A stretch of 64,000 bases of DNA from Magnetospirillum molischianum DSM 120 (GTDB lineage Bacteria; Pseudomonadota; Alphaproteobacteria; Rhodospirillales; Magnetospirillaceae), in NCBI RefSeq assembly GCF_000294655.1, contig NZ_CAHP01000020.1, positions 214,751 through 278,750 of the forward strand. The letters are read 5' to 3'. Shown here piece after piece: positions 10,854 to 19,403 of this stretch. The notes below the pieces were generated by a model. That model saw only the letters and a program-made list of their open reading frames with translations. It had not been told where the DNA came from and made no database searches. The number at the start of each line of letters is the position of its first letter. The first letter of the stretch is position 1. The translations under genes were made by a program, and so were the position numbers.

Positions 10854-10890
10854 CGGAGGCGGTTGATGACTGCCTCCGCCTTCCTTTTTT
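10854..10890 (+). terminator. Rho-independent terminator
   Basis: The perfect 7-bp stem CGGAGGC (10854-10860) and GCCTCCG (10872-10878) with an 11-base loop is followed by a T-rich tract ending in six Ts at 10885-10890. It begins 8 bases after the stop of the preceding hypothetical gene and fits intrinsic termination on the plus strand. Confidence 0.85.
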
Positions 10891-11484
10891 ACGGGTTCAG
10901 CGTTCTGCCATAACTTTATAAGGCTGGCGGGCCAGTGTGGTGCCAGACTGTGCAGTGATTGCAGCTGCGCAGCAAATTTCAGCACGACGTCGAAGCTTGG
11001 ACGGTCGCCTTTCGCCGGATCGCTCCGCCGCCGAAAGCTTTTTCAGTCGGCCGATGAGATGGTGCTCGATATCTCGGAACCCAGGCTGAACAACCATTTC
11101 ACCCTCGCATCTCATACCAATCGTCCAATGGGTCAAATCGGGGGGTGGCCGGTATGACCTCCTGTTTCCGGAAGTGTTCGTATTACTAGCGGAAGCCATT
11201 TTTCGATTTTAATGGCGCGAACGATAAAATAAAAATCACACTGAAATTACAATTTTCAAAAATTTCAAATGGAATCGATATTGATAATCGATCTTAGTGC
11301 GATCGCCTGATGTAGTTTAATCATAAGGGTTTGTGCTTACTCAATTGTTTCATTCATTAATGAACAATGAACGTGGCGTTCAGACCAGGGTCACTTCGTT
11401 CATGTTAGACAATGCGTGACCGATCCCTGCGGATCGGTGCTGTCCATTGGACTCCACATGATCGCCCTGCGTTTGAAAGTCATC
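10891..11484. other. Long intergenic region ahead of the metal-efflux operon
   Basis: Nearly 600 bases without a gene I can support. The first half holds the dispersed hairpin repeat (copy A). From about 11200 to 11400 it is strongly AT-rich and contains ATCGAT-attgata-ATCGAT near 11276, a dyad that could be an operator for the metal-efflux genes that follow. A minus-strand frame at 10897-11199 exists but runs straight through the repeat and is not convincing. Confidence 0.5.
11125..11155 (+). repeat. Dispersed intergenic hairpin repeat, copy A (diverged)
   Basis: This 31-base core matches 28 of 31 positions of copy B at 27833-27863, including the loop GGGTCAAATCG and the 3' arm TGGCCGGTAT. 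The 5' arm has diverged (CCAAT instead of CCAAC), and the outer pairing is CATACC/GGTATG. It lies in non-coding DNA downstream of the plus-strand hypothetical gene. Confidence 0.75.
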
Positions 11485-12810
11485 ATGAAATCAAGAGCGA
11501 AGCCATCGGCTGTCAATGCAAAGCCGCCAACGAGATTCGGCCGAACGATGTTGTACTGCACGGTCGGATTGGCTGTCGGCCAAATGCTTTTCTCTGGACC
11601 GTCGTATGCTGTCGATCCGTCCTTGGTGGTGGTGACGCCGTATCTGGAGAAGGTTCTGGCCGAACATCCCCGGTCGTATCAAGCCCGAAGCGAAGTCGAA
11701 CGAGCGCGGGCCGATGCCGAAGTTCTCGCCCAACCACTCTATAATCCCGAGCTGGGATTCAACGGAGAGCATAAGCAGACACCGGCGAGTGCGAATAATG
11801 GTGCGGGGGAGACAACGTGGACCCGTGTCGTGGAAGTGTCCCTGACCACGGATTTCGGCGTCAAACAGCAGCGGCGGAGCGAAATCGGCGTTCGCGGCGT
11901 GGATGTCGCCAATGCAGGGGAAGCGGAAGCACGATTAGCCTTGGTGTCAGAAGCCCTTATTCGTCTGGCGCGCTATCAGGGTGCGCTGAACACGGAGGCG
12001 CTGGCCGCGCGGCAGGAAGCGGCAATGGTGAGTTTCGTTAAATTAGCCGAGCGGCAACGCAAGGCCGGAGACAGTTCGGCCGCAGACCTGTCGCTGGCCC
12101 GTCTGGCCCTGGCGGAAACCACCCGGACCCGCGCCGACGCCAGAGTCGATCTGGCCCGCGCCCGCGAGGAGGTTCGTGGCCTTTGTGCATGCGCCCCTGA
12201 CGAAATCGCCGCATTGCCGACTCGGTTGCCTGCGGAAGACAGCGTGGTGGGCGAGGATATCGATGACATCCTGGATCGCCATCCGACCCTTCGCGCCTTG
12301 CGGGCGCGAATCGAGATGGCACGGTCAGAACTTCATCTCTCCGAAGCTGAGCGCATTCCCGATCCGACGTTCCGGTTGGGCGGCGGGAGCGAGGGCGATG
12401 CGACTCTCGTGACTTTCGGGGTATCGGTGCCGATTCCTGTGCTCAATTCCGGTTCGGCTAAGGTCCGTTCCGCCGGTCGCGGTTTGGTGACTGCGGAGGC
12501 GGCCGAAGCCGCGGCACGGCGCGAGATCAAAACAGAACTGGCGGCGGCCCGATCCTCTTATGTCGAGGCACACCGGGGTTGGAAAATGTGGCAGGAACAA
12601 GCGACCGCCCCGATCGAACAGCAAGCCGCCTTGATGGAGCGGATGTGGCTTGGCGGAGAAATCACTGCCACCGATTACTTCATCCAAATTCGCGAAACCG
12701 CCCGCGTTGCCCAGCAGGGGAGCGAACTCAAGACATCGGCCTGGACCTCTCTCGCCACTGTCCTCAAGGCGTCCAACGGCTTTGAGACCTTTATGGGGGT
12801 TGCGCCATGA
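11485..12810 (+). CDS. czcC: CzcC-type outer-membrane efflux protein
   Basis: Outer-membrane channel of a tripartite heavy-metal RND efflux pump (TolC/CzcC fold). The start is uncertain: ATG 11485 (MKSRAKPSAVNAKPP) is preferred because it places a signal peptide ending near SGPSYA about 40 residues in; ATG 11416 is also in frame. The 441-residue mature-type sequence has long Ala/Glu/Arg-rich heptad helices and repeated LARL/ALAE segments of the TolC family, plus LLRQ-like C-terminal turns. Its stop overlaps the adaptor gene as ATGA, so it heads a three-gene operon. Metal specificity cannot be read from this subunit. Confidence 0.85.
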   Translation: MKSRAKPSAVNAKPPTRFGRTMLYCTVGLAVGQMLFSGPSYAVDPSLVVVTPYLEKVLAEHPRSYQARSEVERARADAEVLAQPLYNPELGFNGEHKQTPASANNGAGETTWTRVVEVSLTTDFGVKQQRRSEIGVRGVDVANAGEAEARLALVSEALIRLARYQGALNTEALAARQEAAMVSFVKLAERQRKAGDSSAADLSLARLALAETTRTRADARVDLARAREEVRGLCACAPDEIAALPTRLPAEDSVVGEDIDDILDRHPTLRALRARIEMARSELHLSEAERIPDPTFRLGGGSEGDATLVTFGVSVPIPVLNSGSAKVRSAGRGLVTAEAAEAAARREIKTELAAARSSYVEAHRGWKMWQEQATAPIEQQAALMERMWLGGEITATDYFIQIRETARVAQQGSELKTSAWTSLATVLKASNGFETFMGVAP

Positions 12811-13970
12811 AACATGTTTCCAAACGTGCGATCGCGACATTGCTGGGGTTGGCTCTGATCGGAACGGCGATCACAGTGGCAGGGGCGGCCATGTCTCCCG
12901 CACCCGCGCTACCGTCAAATCAGGATGCTGTCTCTCCCGCCAATCCTCCCGCGTCGGCATCCTCCGCGTTGGTGCTCTCGCCCCAACAACGTGAAGCCGC
13001 AGGAATCGTGATCGCGACAGTAGAGCGCAGATCCCTTTCCAGCGAGATGTCATTTCCGGGTGAAGTCCAACCCAACCGCTATCGATCCAGTTTGGTCTCC
13101 AGCCGTGTTCCCGCAGTAATTCAGAACCGGCAGGCGGTTTTGGGGCAGTCGGTGCGCCAGGGGCAGGCTCTTGCCACCCTCTTCAGCGTCGAGGTCGCCG
13201 ACGCTCAGGCCAGCTTCCTCCTCGCCGAGCGCGAATGGCGACGGGTTCAGGATCTGGGGCGTGACATCGTTGCGGGCAAGCGCTGGATCGAGGCCGAGGT
13301 CGGACGCCAGCAGGCTCGCGCCCGTCTCCTGACCTACGGCCTGTCGTCGGCACAGATCGAGTCGCTGGCACGGGACGGCCACAACCGTACCCCTGGTATT
13401 TTCACTCTGACGGCACCGCAAGCCGGAATCGTCACCGCGGATTCATTCCGCATCGGAGAAATGGTCGAGGCTGGCAAGCCATTGTTCGAGGTGGCCGATA
13501 CCTCGACGGTTTGGGTCGAGGCCCGCGTTGATGCCGATCTTGCCGCAACGCTGGCGGTCGGTACCTCCGCCACAGTTCGGGTCGCGTCGATCCGGGCAAA
13601 GGCCATCGTCAAACAGATCCTGCCGTCGTTGGACGAGCAAACCCGCACGTTGGGGGTTCGTCTGGAGGTTCCCAACCCGGATCGAGGACTCAATCCGGGC
13701 CAGTTCGTTCAGGTCGATCTGGAGTCCGCCACCACACCGACCGGGATCGTCGTTCCCACCGATGCCGTGATTCGAAATGCCGATGGCGGTTGGGTGGTGT
13801 TCGTCGAGGATCGCGACGGCGCGCTTGCTCCAATGCCGGTGAGAGTGGTGCAAACCGCGAACGGGCAATCCCAGGTCGAGGGACTGACCGCTGGGGTACG
13901 AATTGTCACCAGTGGCGCGTTCTTTCTTCAGTCTGAACTCTCGAAAAACGCCTCCGGCACCGCTCAATAG
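12807..13970 (+). CDS. czcB: CzcB-type RND periplasmic adaptor (membrane fusion protein)
   Basis: Periplasmic adaptor that links the inner-membrane RND pump to the outer-membrane channel. The 387 residues begin with a hydrophobic anchor (LLGLALIGTAITVAGAAM), followed by a Pro/Ala linker, a lipoyl-like half (SSRVPAVIQNRQAVLGQSVR), a short helical hairpin, a second lipoyl half (TLTAPQAGIVTADSFRIGEM), and beta-barrel and membrane-proximal domains ending VTSGAFFLQSEL, typical of CusB/CzcB. No His-rich CzcB N-terminus or CusB-type Met cluster is seen, leaving the metal open. Confidence 0.9.
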   Translation: MKHVSKRAIATLLGLALIGTAITVAGAAMSPAPALPSNQDAVSPANPPASASSALVLSPQQREAAGIVIATVERRSLSSEMSFPGEVQPNRYRSSLVSSRVPAVIQNRQAVLGQSVRQGQALATLFSVEVADAQASFLLAEREWRRVQDLGRDIVAGKRWIEAEVGRQQARARLLTYGLSSAQIESLARDGHNRTPGIFTLTAPQAGIVTADSFRIGEMVEAGKPLFEVADTSTVWVEARVDADLAATLAVGTSATVRVASIRAKAIVKQILPSLDEQTRTLGVRLEVPNPDRGLNPGQFVQVDLESATTPTGIVVPTDAVIRNADGGWVVFVEDRDGALAPMPVRVVQTANGQSQVEGLTAGVRIVTSGAFFLQSELSKNASGTAQ

Positions 13971-13982
13971 AAAGCGTCAGAC

Positions 13983-16900
13983 ATGCTCAATCGACTGATC
14001 GACCTTGGCATCGTCAATCGCCAGATCGTGGTTCTTGCCCTGCTCGCGCTGATCGCAGCAGCGGCGATCCTGCTTCCAAAACTCAATCTCGACGCGTTCC
14101 CGGACGTCACCAATGTTCAGGTGGTGGTCAACACCGAAGCCAACGGGTTGGCCGCCGAGGAAATTGAGCAACTGGTCACCTATCCGATCGAGGCGGTGAT
14201 GTACGCCGCCCCTAATGTCGAGGAAGTGCGTTCGATTTCCCGAACCGGCCTGTCGGTGGTGACCGTGGTGTTCAAGGAGGGAACCGACCTCTATTTCGCT
14301 CGCCAGATGGTGTTCGAACGCCTGCAAACAGCCAAGAGCCAGATTCCGACCGGGGCTGGTTTGCCACAGATCGGGCCGAACACGTCGGGGATCGGCCAAG
14401 TCTTCCAATATGTGCTGCGCACCAAAAACCCGCAGCAATTCGACGCAATGGCCCTGCGTGGTCTGAACGACTGGGTTGTCAAGCTTCTGCTGATGCCAGT
14501 GGACGGCGTGACCCAGGTCCTTTCGTTCGGGGGGGAGGTGCGGCAGTATCAGGTCCGCATCGACCCAACCAAGTTATTGTCTTATGGCGTGCGGGTTGAC
14601 GATATCCGCGACGCCATCGAGGCCAGTAACCGCAATGCCGGCGGGCTGTTTCTGGACCGGGGCGCAGAGCAATTGGTGATCCGCGGCATCGGCATGATGC
14701 GCAGCGGCAATCAGGGGCTTGACGATATCGCCAGTGTGCCGATCAAGGAAGACAAGGGCGCGGTCGTGCGGGTGCGCGATGTCGCTCAGGTTGCTTTCGG
14801 GGGGGAAGTTCGTCAGGGAGCGGTGACCATGACCGCTCGTGAGCCTGATGGGGCCATCACCTCCATGGGAGAAGTGGTCAGCGGTATCGTGCTCAAGCGT
14901 GTCGGCGCCAATACCAAGGCGACGATCGACGGGATCAAGGAGCGTCTGCCCCTGATTCAAAAAGCGTTGCCCGAGGGAGTTACGCTCGATCCAATCTATG
15001 ACCAGTCCGATCTGGTGGACAAAGCCGTCGCCACGGTGGTCAAGGCGATGTTGGAAACCTTTGTCCTGGTGATCGTGGTTCTGATTCTGTTTCTGATGAA
15101 TCTGCGGGCCGCGCTGCTGGTGCTGCTCAGCGTGCCGATCTCGGCGGGGTTGGCGCTGATGGCGATGTCCTATCTGGGCATTTCCGCCAATCTGATGTCG
15201 CTGGGAGGTTTGACCATCGCTATCGGCATGATGGTCGATGGCTCGGTGGTGATGATGGAAAACATCTTCGTGCATGTCACCCAGCCCCGCCCGCCGTCGC
15301 TGGCGGGAGGCCCGGTTGGGTCGAGTGGCCTCACACTGCGGATTCAGCAAGCCGCCCGCGAAGTCAGCCGCCCGGTGTTCTTTGCCGTCATCATCATCAT
15401 CGTGGTGTTCACCCCGCTGTTCAGTCTGGAAGGTATCGAAGGCAAGCTGTTTCAGCCAATGGCGGTCAGTATCGTTCTTGCCATGGCGGCGTCTCTTCTG
15501 GTCGCCTTGGTGGTGATTCCTGCGCTGGCGACCTATTTGCTGAGTGCCGGGGTACATCACAAGGACAGCTATATTTTCCCGCCAATCGAGCGTCTTTACG
15601 GCAATGTGCTGCCGGTGGCGTTGCGACATCCGCGCAAAATCGTGCTGGGCGCTCTGGGTTTTTTTGCCTTGTCGCTGGCGACCGTTCCGTTCATTGGCAC
15701 CGAGTTCATGCCGGAATTGGAGGAAGGCACCCTTAATATCCGCATTACTCTCCCTGCCGCGTCCAGTCTTGATACGGCCCTCGGCGTTGCGACCAAGTTA
15801 GAAGCGCGCCTGCAAGGATTCCCGGAAGTAACTTATGCGTCGAGCCGCATCGGTCGGGCCGAATTGGGAGGCGATCCCGAGCCGGTCAACAATATCGAGA
15901 TTCTGGTCGGGCTGAAGCCGATTGCCGAATGGACAACCGCACCCAACCGTAAGGCGCTTCAGGTGCAGATGGAACGGTCGATGTCGGTCATGCCCGGCTT
16001 GCAACTCTCATTCTCTCAGCCGATCGCCTCGCGGGTCGATGAGCTGATGTCCGGCGTCAAAGCGCAATTGGCGGTCAAACTGTTCGGTCCCAGTCTCGAT
16101 GTTTTGTCGGCCAAAGGGCTGGAGATTGAATCTCTGGTCAAACGTATCCCCGGCACCCGTGACGTCGCGATGGAAAAGATCGCAGGCGAGGCCCAGCTGA
16201 CCATTACTCCGAACCGCGAGGCGCTCGCCCGTTATGGCATTTCGGTCGGTCAGGTGATGGCTTTGGTGTCGGATGCGATCGGTGGTGCCGGTGCCGGACA
16301 GATTATTCGCGGCAATGAGCGCTATGACATTTATTTGCGACTTGATCACCGCTTCATCGCAACCCCCGAGGCCATTCGCGATCTGGTGATCCAGGCAGCC
16401 AATGGTGCCTGGGTCAAGTTGGGCGATGTTGCCACCGTGATCATCGATAGCGGCCCCCCCCAGATTCGCCGTGACGACGTGCAGCGCCGCATCGTGATCG
16501 AGGCCAACGTCGAAGGTCGTGACATGGGCGGGTTGGTTGCCGAATTGCGTCAGGCCATTGAAACCCAGGTCAAGTTGCCGCCCGGCTACACCGTGGTATA
16601 TGGCGGGCAATACCAGAATCAGGAACGGGCTCAGGCACGCCTGATGATCGTGGTGCCGTTGTCGTTGGCGATGATCTTCCTGTTGCTGTACTTCGCCTTC
16701 CACTCGGTCGGTCAGGCGGCATTGATCATGCTGAACGTCCCTCTCGCCATGATCGGCGGCATTTTCGCTCTTCTGGTCAGTGGGCAATATCTCTCGGTGC
16801 CAGGGTCGATCGGCTTCATTGCCCTGTTCGGCGTTGCTGTGCTGAACGGCGTGGTGATGGTTAACGCGATCAACCAGAATATCCTGGGGGGGATGCCGAT

Positions 16901-17159
16901 CACTCACGCGATCTCGCAAGGAGCATTCTCCCGCCTCCGCCCGGTTTTGATGACGGCGTTCATCGCGGCGCTTGGACTCATTCCGATGCTGATATCAAAC
17001 GGCGTCGGGTCAGAGGTGCAGAGGCCCCTTGCAACCGTGGTTGTCGGCGGTCTGATCTCTTCGACCTTGCTGACTCTGGTTATCCTGCCAGTGCTCTACC
17101 GGACGTTTTCCTCTGGAATTATCCGGGAATGGCTGATCACCCATCAGACCAGAAACTAA
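13983..17159 (+). CDS. czcA: CzcA-family heavy-metal efflux RND transporter
   Basis: Inner-membrane proton-driven pump of the HME-RND family, 1058 residues, the normal size. It shows N-terminal helix then FPDVTNVQVVVNTEANGLAA, the periplasmic pore repeats, TM4 segment GLTIAIGMMVDGSVVMMEN with a conserved Asp and Glu for proton relay, and a C-terminal half with GSIGFIALFGVAVLNGVVMV. The TM4 region combines features of CzcA (VDG) and CusA (AIGMMVD), so substrate class (Zn/Co/Cd/Ni versus Cu/Ag) is not assigned. It starts 12 bases after the adaptor. Confidence 0.93.
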   Translation: MLNRLIDLGIVNRQIVVLALLALIAAAAILLPKLNLDAFPDVTNVQVVVNTEANGLAAEEIEQLVTYPIEAVMYAAPNVEEVRSISRTGLSVVTVVFKEGTDLYFARQMVFERLQTAKSQIPTGAGLPQIGPNTSGIGQVFQYVLRTKNPQQFDAMALRGLNDWVVKLLLMPVDGVTQVLSFGGEVRQYQVRIDPTKLLSYGVRVDDIRDAIEASNRNAGGLFLDRGAEQLVIRGIGMMRSGNQGLDDIASVPIKEDKGAVVRVRDVAQVAFGGEVRQGAVTMTAREPDGAITSMGEVVSGIVLKRVGANTKATIDGIKERLPLIQKALPEGVTLDPIYDQSDLVDKAVATVVKAMLETFVLVIVVLILFLMNLRAALLVLLSVPISAGLALMAMSYLGISANLMSLGGLTIAIGMMVDGSVVMMENIFVHVTQPRPPSLAGGPVGSSGLTLRIQQAAREVSRPVFFAVIIIIVVFTPLFSLEGIEGKLFQPMAVSIVLAMAASLLVALVVIPALATYLLSAGVHHKDSYIFPPIERLYGNVLPVALRHPRKIVLGALGFFALSLATVPFIGTEFMPELEEGTLNIRITLPAASSLDTALGVATKLEARLQGFPEVTYASSRIGRAELGGDPEPVNNIEILVGLKPIAEWTTAPNRKALQVQMERSMSVMPGLQLSFSQPIASRVDELMSGVKAQLAVKLFGPSLDVLSAKGLEIESLVKRIPGTRDVAMEKIAGEAQLTITPNREALARYGISVGQVMALVSDAIGGAGAGQIIRGNERYDIYLRLDHRFIATPEAIRDLVIQAANGAWVKLGDVATVIIDSGPPQIRRDDVQRRIVIEANVEGRDMGGLVAELRQAIETQVKLPPGYTVVYGGQYQNQERAQARLMIVVPLSLAMIFLLLYFAFHSVGQAALIMLNVPLAMIGGIFALLVSGQYLSVPGSIGFIALFGVAVLNGVVMVNAINQNILGGMPITHAISQGAFSRLRPVLMTAFIAALGLIPMLISNGVGSEVQRPLATVVVGGLISSTLLTLVILPVLYRTFSSGIIREWLITHQTRN

Positions 17160-17184
17160 GTAATTACCACAATGTCATGATTAT

Positions 17185-17219
17185 GAACCGAAGATGAACA
17201 GGTGAATCATCTTCGGTTC
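17185..17219 (+). terminator. Perfect 13-bp hairpin after the efflux operon
   Basis: GAACCGAAGATGA (17185-17197) and its exact reverse complement (17207-17219) enclose a 9-base loop, 25 bases after the czcA stop. There is no T-run, so it may work as a 3'-end stabiliser or a Rho-assisted terminator rather than a classical intrinsic terminator. Confidence 0.6.
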
Positions 17220-17299
17220 AGGGGGGAGACGATAGGATGCTTCCCAAGGAAAACCTCTGAACATCGTCACGATGTCAGACAACGGAAGCTGACTAAAAA

Positions 17300-17677
17300 A
17301 TGAGAAAATTAACCGCTATATTTTTTGCTGTGGCATCTCTCGGCGTCTCTGGATGCACCGACCGGATGATTCGTTCTGTTGTCATTAATGATGGGCACAT
17401 TCATCCTCACGAGATAAAAGTTCCCGCCAACACGCCATTTCATTTAACCGCTTCAGTGATCGGCCCCACGGCAACAAGCATTTCAAGCCCGCAGATTGGT
17501 CTTCAATCCCTGGATGTTCCCGCAACATGGGTCACCACCATTTCTCCTCGGGGGAATTCTCTTCCCGGTGATCTGAGAAAAGCACGAACTGATGTGGGGC
17601 CATTGGAGCCAGGAATCTATAAAATCACGTGTGACTGCGGTGGACAAAATAAAAATATCAATCTTATTGTCGATTAA
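17300..17677 (+). CDS. Cupredoxin-like lipoprotein downstream of metal efflux
   Basis: A 125-residue predicted lipoprotein: the signal peptide MRKLTAIFFAVASLGVSGC ends in a good lipobox (VSGC, Cys19). The mature part resembles single-domain cupredoxin-like proteins: a beta start with GHIHPHEIKVPANTPFHLTA about residues 32-51, and a final strand pair KITCDCGG..NINLIVD where copper cupredoxins carry a Cys ligand. A His-x-His-Pro-His cluster and a Cys-Asp-Cys pair could bind metal, but the usual His ligand after the Cys is absent. Placement right after czcCBA suggests a periplasmic metal-related role; this is inference. Confidence 0.72.
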   Translation: MRKLTAIFFAVASLGVSGCTDRMIRSVVINDGHIHPHEIKVPANTPFHLTASVIGPTATSISSPQIGLQSLDVPATWVTTISPRGNSLPGDLRKARTDVGPLEPGIYKITCDCGGQNKNINLIVD

Positions 17678-17741
17678 TCAGTTCTGCTGAACAAGTGGGT
17701 TTGTGCCCAATATTTTATTGTTGAAAGGCGCGTATTGCGGC

Positions 17742-17772
17742 CTACTTGGCAAGCAGGACGCTTGCCAAGTAG
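17742..17772. terminator. Strong hairpin between convergent genes
   Basis: CTACTTGGCAAGC (17742-17754) and its exact reverse complement (17760-17772) form a 13-bp stem with a 5-base loop. It lies between the plus-strand lipoprotein gene and the minus-strand DMT transporter, so it could stop or protect transcripts from both sides. No U-tract flanks either arm. Confidence 0.65.
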
Positions 17773-17806
17773 CGGTGACGCGGCCAATCCCAATCGCCTG
17801 GCGGCT

Positions 17807-18817
17807 TTATCTGCTCGAGGGCTGGGCCTCGGACGCGGTGCGGCGCCAGGAAGTGGGGGGCTTTTCGCGATGAGCGGCAATGCAGGATAAGACGCTCAAC
17901 ACTAACAGCACGAATGCGGCCGTTTCTAGTGGGTTGGGCAGGCGGTACTCCCACAAGAACCCGTAGATCAGCGCGAACAGAGTCTCGAAGAGAATCATCT
18001 GACCGGCAAGCGTGAGCGGCAGAAGACGGCTCATGCGGTTCCAAAATAAATTACCAAAGATAGATGCGATAATAGTTACCGAAATGAGTACGGTGGCAAG
18101 CCAAGCCCATTCGCTGCCGCTGTGATGTGTCGTGTCGAGACTGAGTGCGAGCGGCAACAGAAGCAGGCCTTGAGCACCCGTGACAATCCCTGTCAGCAGG
18201 TTCCAGTCATGGGGTGAAACATCTTTTAGCTGCTTCAGCCATCGGCTGTTACCCATCGCGTAGGCGGTCCATGAGACGAGTGCGCCCACTGCGCATAGTA
18301 ATCCGGTCACCCGTGCGGATACGTGGCCGGACGCTGGTTCAGCCAATGTTTGCCAGCCAATGCAGATGGCGCCGGCAGCGCAGAGAAGAAGTGACGGTAA
18401 CAACCTCACCAACGGGACGGCATTCCGAGCGCGGCTTCCGAGGATGGTTACTGCAACCGGCAGGAATCCGATGACCAGCGCGGTTATGGCGATGTCGCCG
18501 ACCTGCACGGAGGTCGAGAGGAGAACGTAGTAGAGCGTGTTGCCCACGAACCCGAGCCACGCGAGCGCCAGCCATTCGCGCCGGGTTAACTTGGCGACCA
18601 ACTTACGCCATCGCGGAGCCAGCAATGCCGCTGAGATCAACCCGTAAAAGATGTAACGCCCACTGGCCAGCAAGAATGGATTGAACGCATCGAGCAGCTT
18701 GGGAGCAAGGAAGACCAGCCCCCAGAGTGCTCCTGCGATCGCGCCGCACGCAACTCCGGCTAGCGTCGATCCTGGGGAGGGGGAAATATCTGGTGTGGTA
18801 TGGGGGGATGTTGTCAT
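17807..18817 (-). CDS. EamA/DMT-superfamily inner-membrane exporter
   Basis: A 336-residue drug/metabolite transporter with ten hydrophobic helices in two EamA halves (GALWGLVFLAPKLL early; LFWNRMSRLLPLTLAGQMIL late). Start set at ATG 18817 (MTTSPHTTPDISPSP); the longer frame runs into the divergent regulator. DMT proteins of this kind export amino acids or other metabolites. It is divergent from an Lrp/AsnC regulator with only 75 bases between, which suggests an amino acid or related small molecule as substrate and local control. The final 40 residues are polar and variable. Confidence 0.88.
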   Translation of the reverse strand: MTTSPHTTPDISPSPGSTLAGVACGAIAGALWGLVFLAPKLLDAFNPFLLASGRYIFYGLISAALLAPRWRKLVAKLTRREWLALAWLGFVGNTLYYVLLSTSVQVGDIAITALVIGFLPVAVTILGSRARNAVPLVRLLPSLLLCAAGAICIGWQTLAEPASGHVSARVTGLLCAVGALVSWTAYAMGNSRWLKQLKDVSPHDWNLLTGIVTGAQGLLLLPLALSLDTTHHSGSEWAWLATVLISVTIIASIFGNLFWNRMSRLLPLTLAGQMILFETLFALIYGFLWEYRLPNPLETAAFVLLVLSVLSCIAAHREKPPTSWRRTASEAQPSSR

Positions 18818-18892
18818 GTCGTGAATTTTATCATCGTCCTTGCGGGGTTTTTGCTCTTGATTCGGCGGCGGAATGCAACAAACACTCACATT

Positions 18893-19381
18893 ATGACTGA
18901 AAATCCCGCCTCTCCGCCTCGCACCCTGGATTCTTTCGACCGCGCGATCCTCCGCATCATTCAGCGCGACAACAAGACGCCGCAGCGGGCCATCGCCGCA
19001 GCGGTCAACCTGTCGGCTGCGGCCGTACAACGGCGCATCGCCGCTTTGGAGGCGAAGGAGGTTGTGGTTCGCAACGTGGCAATCGTTGATCCTGCAACCA
19101 CCTCAATGGCTATTACCGCCATCGTGGAGGTGCATCTAAGGAACGAGCGAGCGGGAACAGTGGATGCCGCGAAGGTTCTGTTCCAAGCCACCCCGGAAGT
19201 CCAGCAATGTTTCTATGTGACGGGCGGCGTAAGCTTCGTTCTCATCATCATAACGCCCGACATGCGAGCCTATGAGAGGCTGACGCGGCGTTTGTTCGCG
19301 GAGAACGAACTGGTGGATCGTTATCGAACGCTGATTGCGCTAGACCGGGTAAAAACGGATACGGCAATTGTCATTCCCTAA
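18893..19381 (+). CDS. Lrp/AsnC-family transcriptional regulator
   Basis: A 162-residue regulator starting at ATG 18893 (MTENPASPPRTLDSFDRAIL). The N-terminal helix-turn-helix is typical (DRAILRIIQRDNKTPQRAIA, then LSAAAVQRRIAALE), followed by a RAM effector-binding domain with VEVHLRNERAG and CFYVTGGVSFVLII. Family members respond to amino acids and usually control a divergent gene. Here that is the DMT transporter 75 bases away, as with many AsnC-type regulator/exporter pairs. Confidence 0.92.
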   Translation: MTENPASPPRTLDSFDRAILRIIQRDNKTPQRAIAAAVNLSAAAVQRRIAALEAKEVVVRNVAIVDPATTSMAITAIVEVHLRNERAGTVDAAKVLFQATPEVQQCFYVTGGVSFVLIIITPDMRAYERLTRRLFAENELVDRYRTLIALDRVKTDTAIVIP

Positions 19382-19403
19382 GTCGCTCATTGGCCGGTTG
19401 GTA

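Noticed and set aside
10897-11199. 100-residue minus-strand open frame
   Set aside because: It runs through dispersed repeat copy A, has Arg/Ala-rich shadow-like composition and no visible ribosome site or domain.
11270-11300. Possible Fur-box-like AT dyad before czcC
   Set aside because: GATATTGATAATCGAT only partly matches the Fur consensus and the operon is not iron uptake; not called as a Fur site.
14574-15629. 351-residue minus-strand frame opposite czcA
   Set aside because: His/Gln/Arg-rich composition typical of antisense shadow frames; czcA is unambiguous on the other strand.
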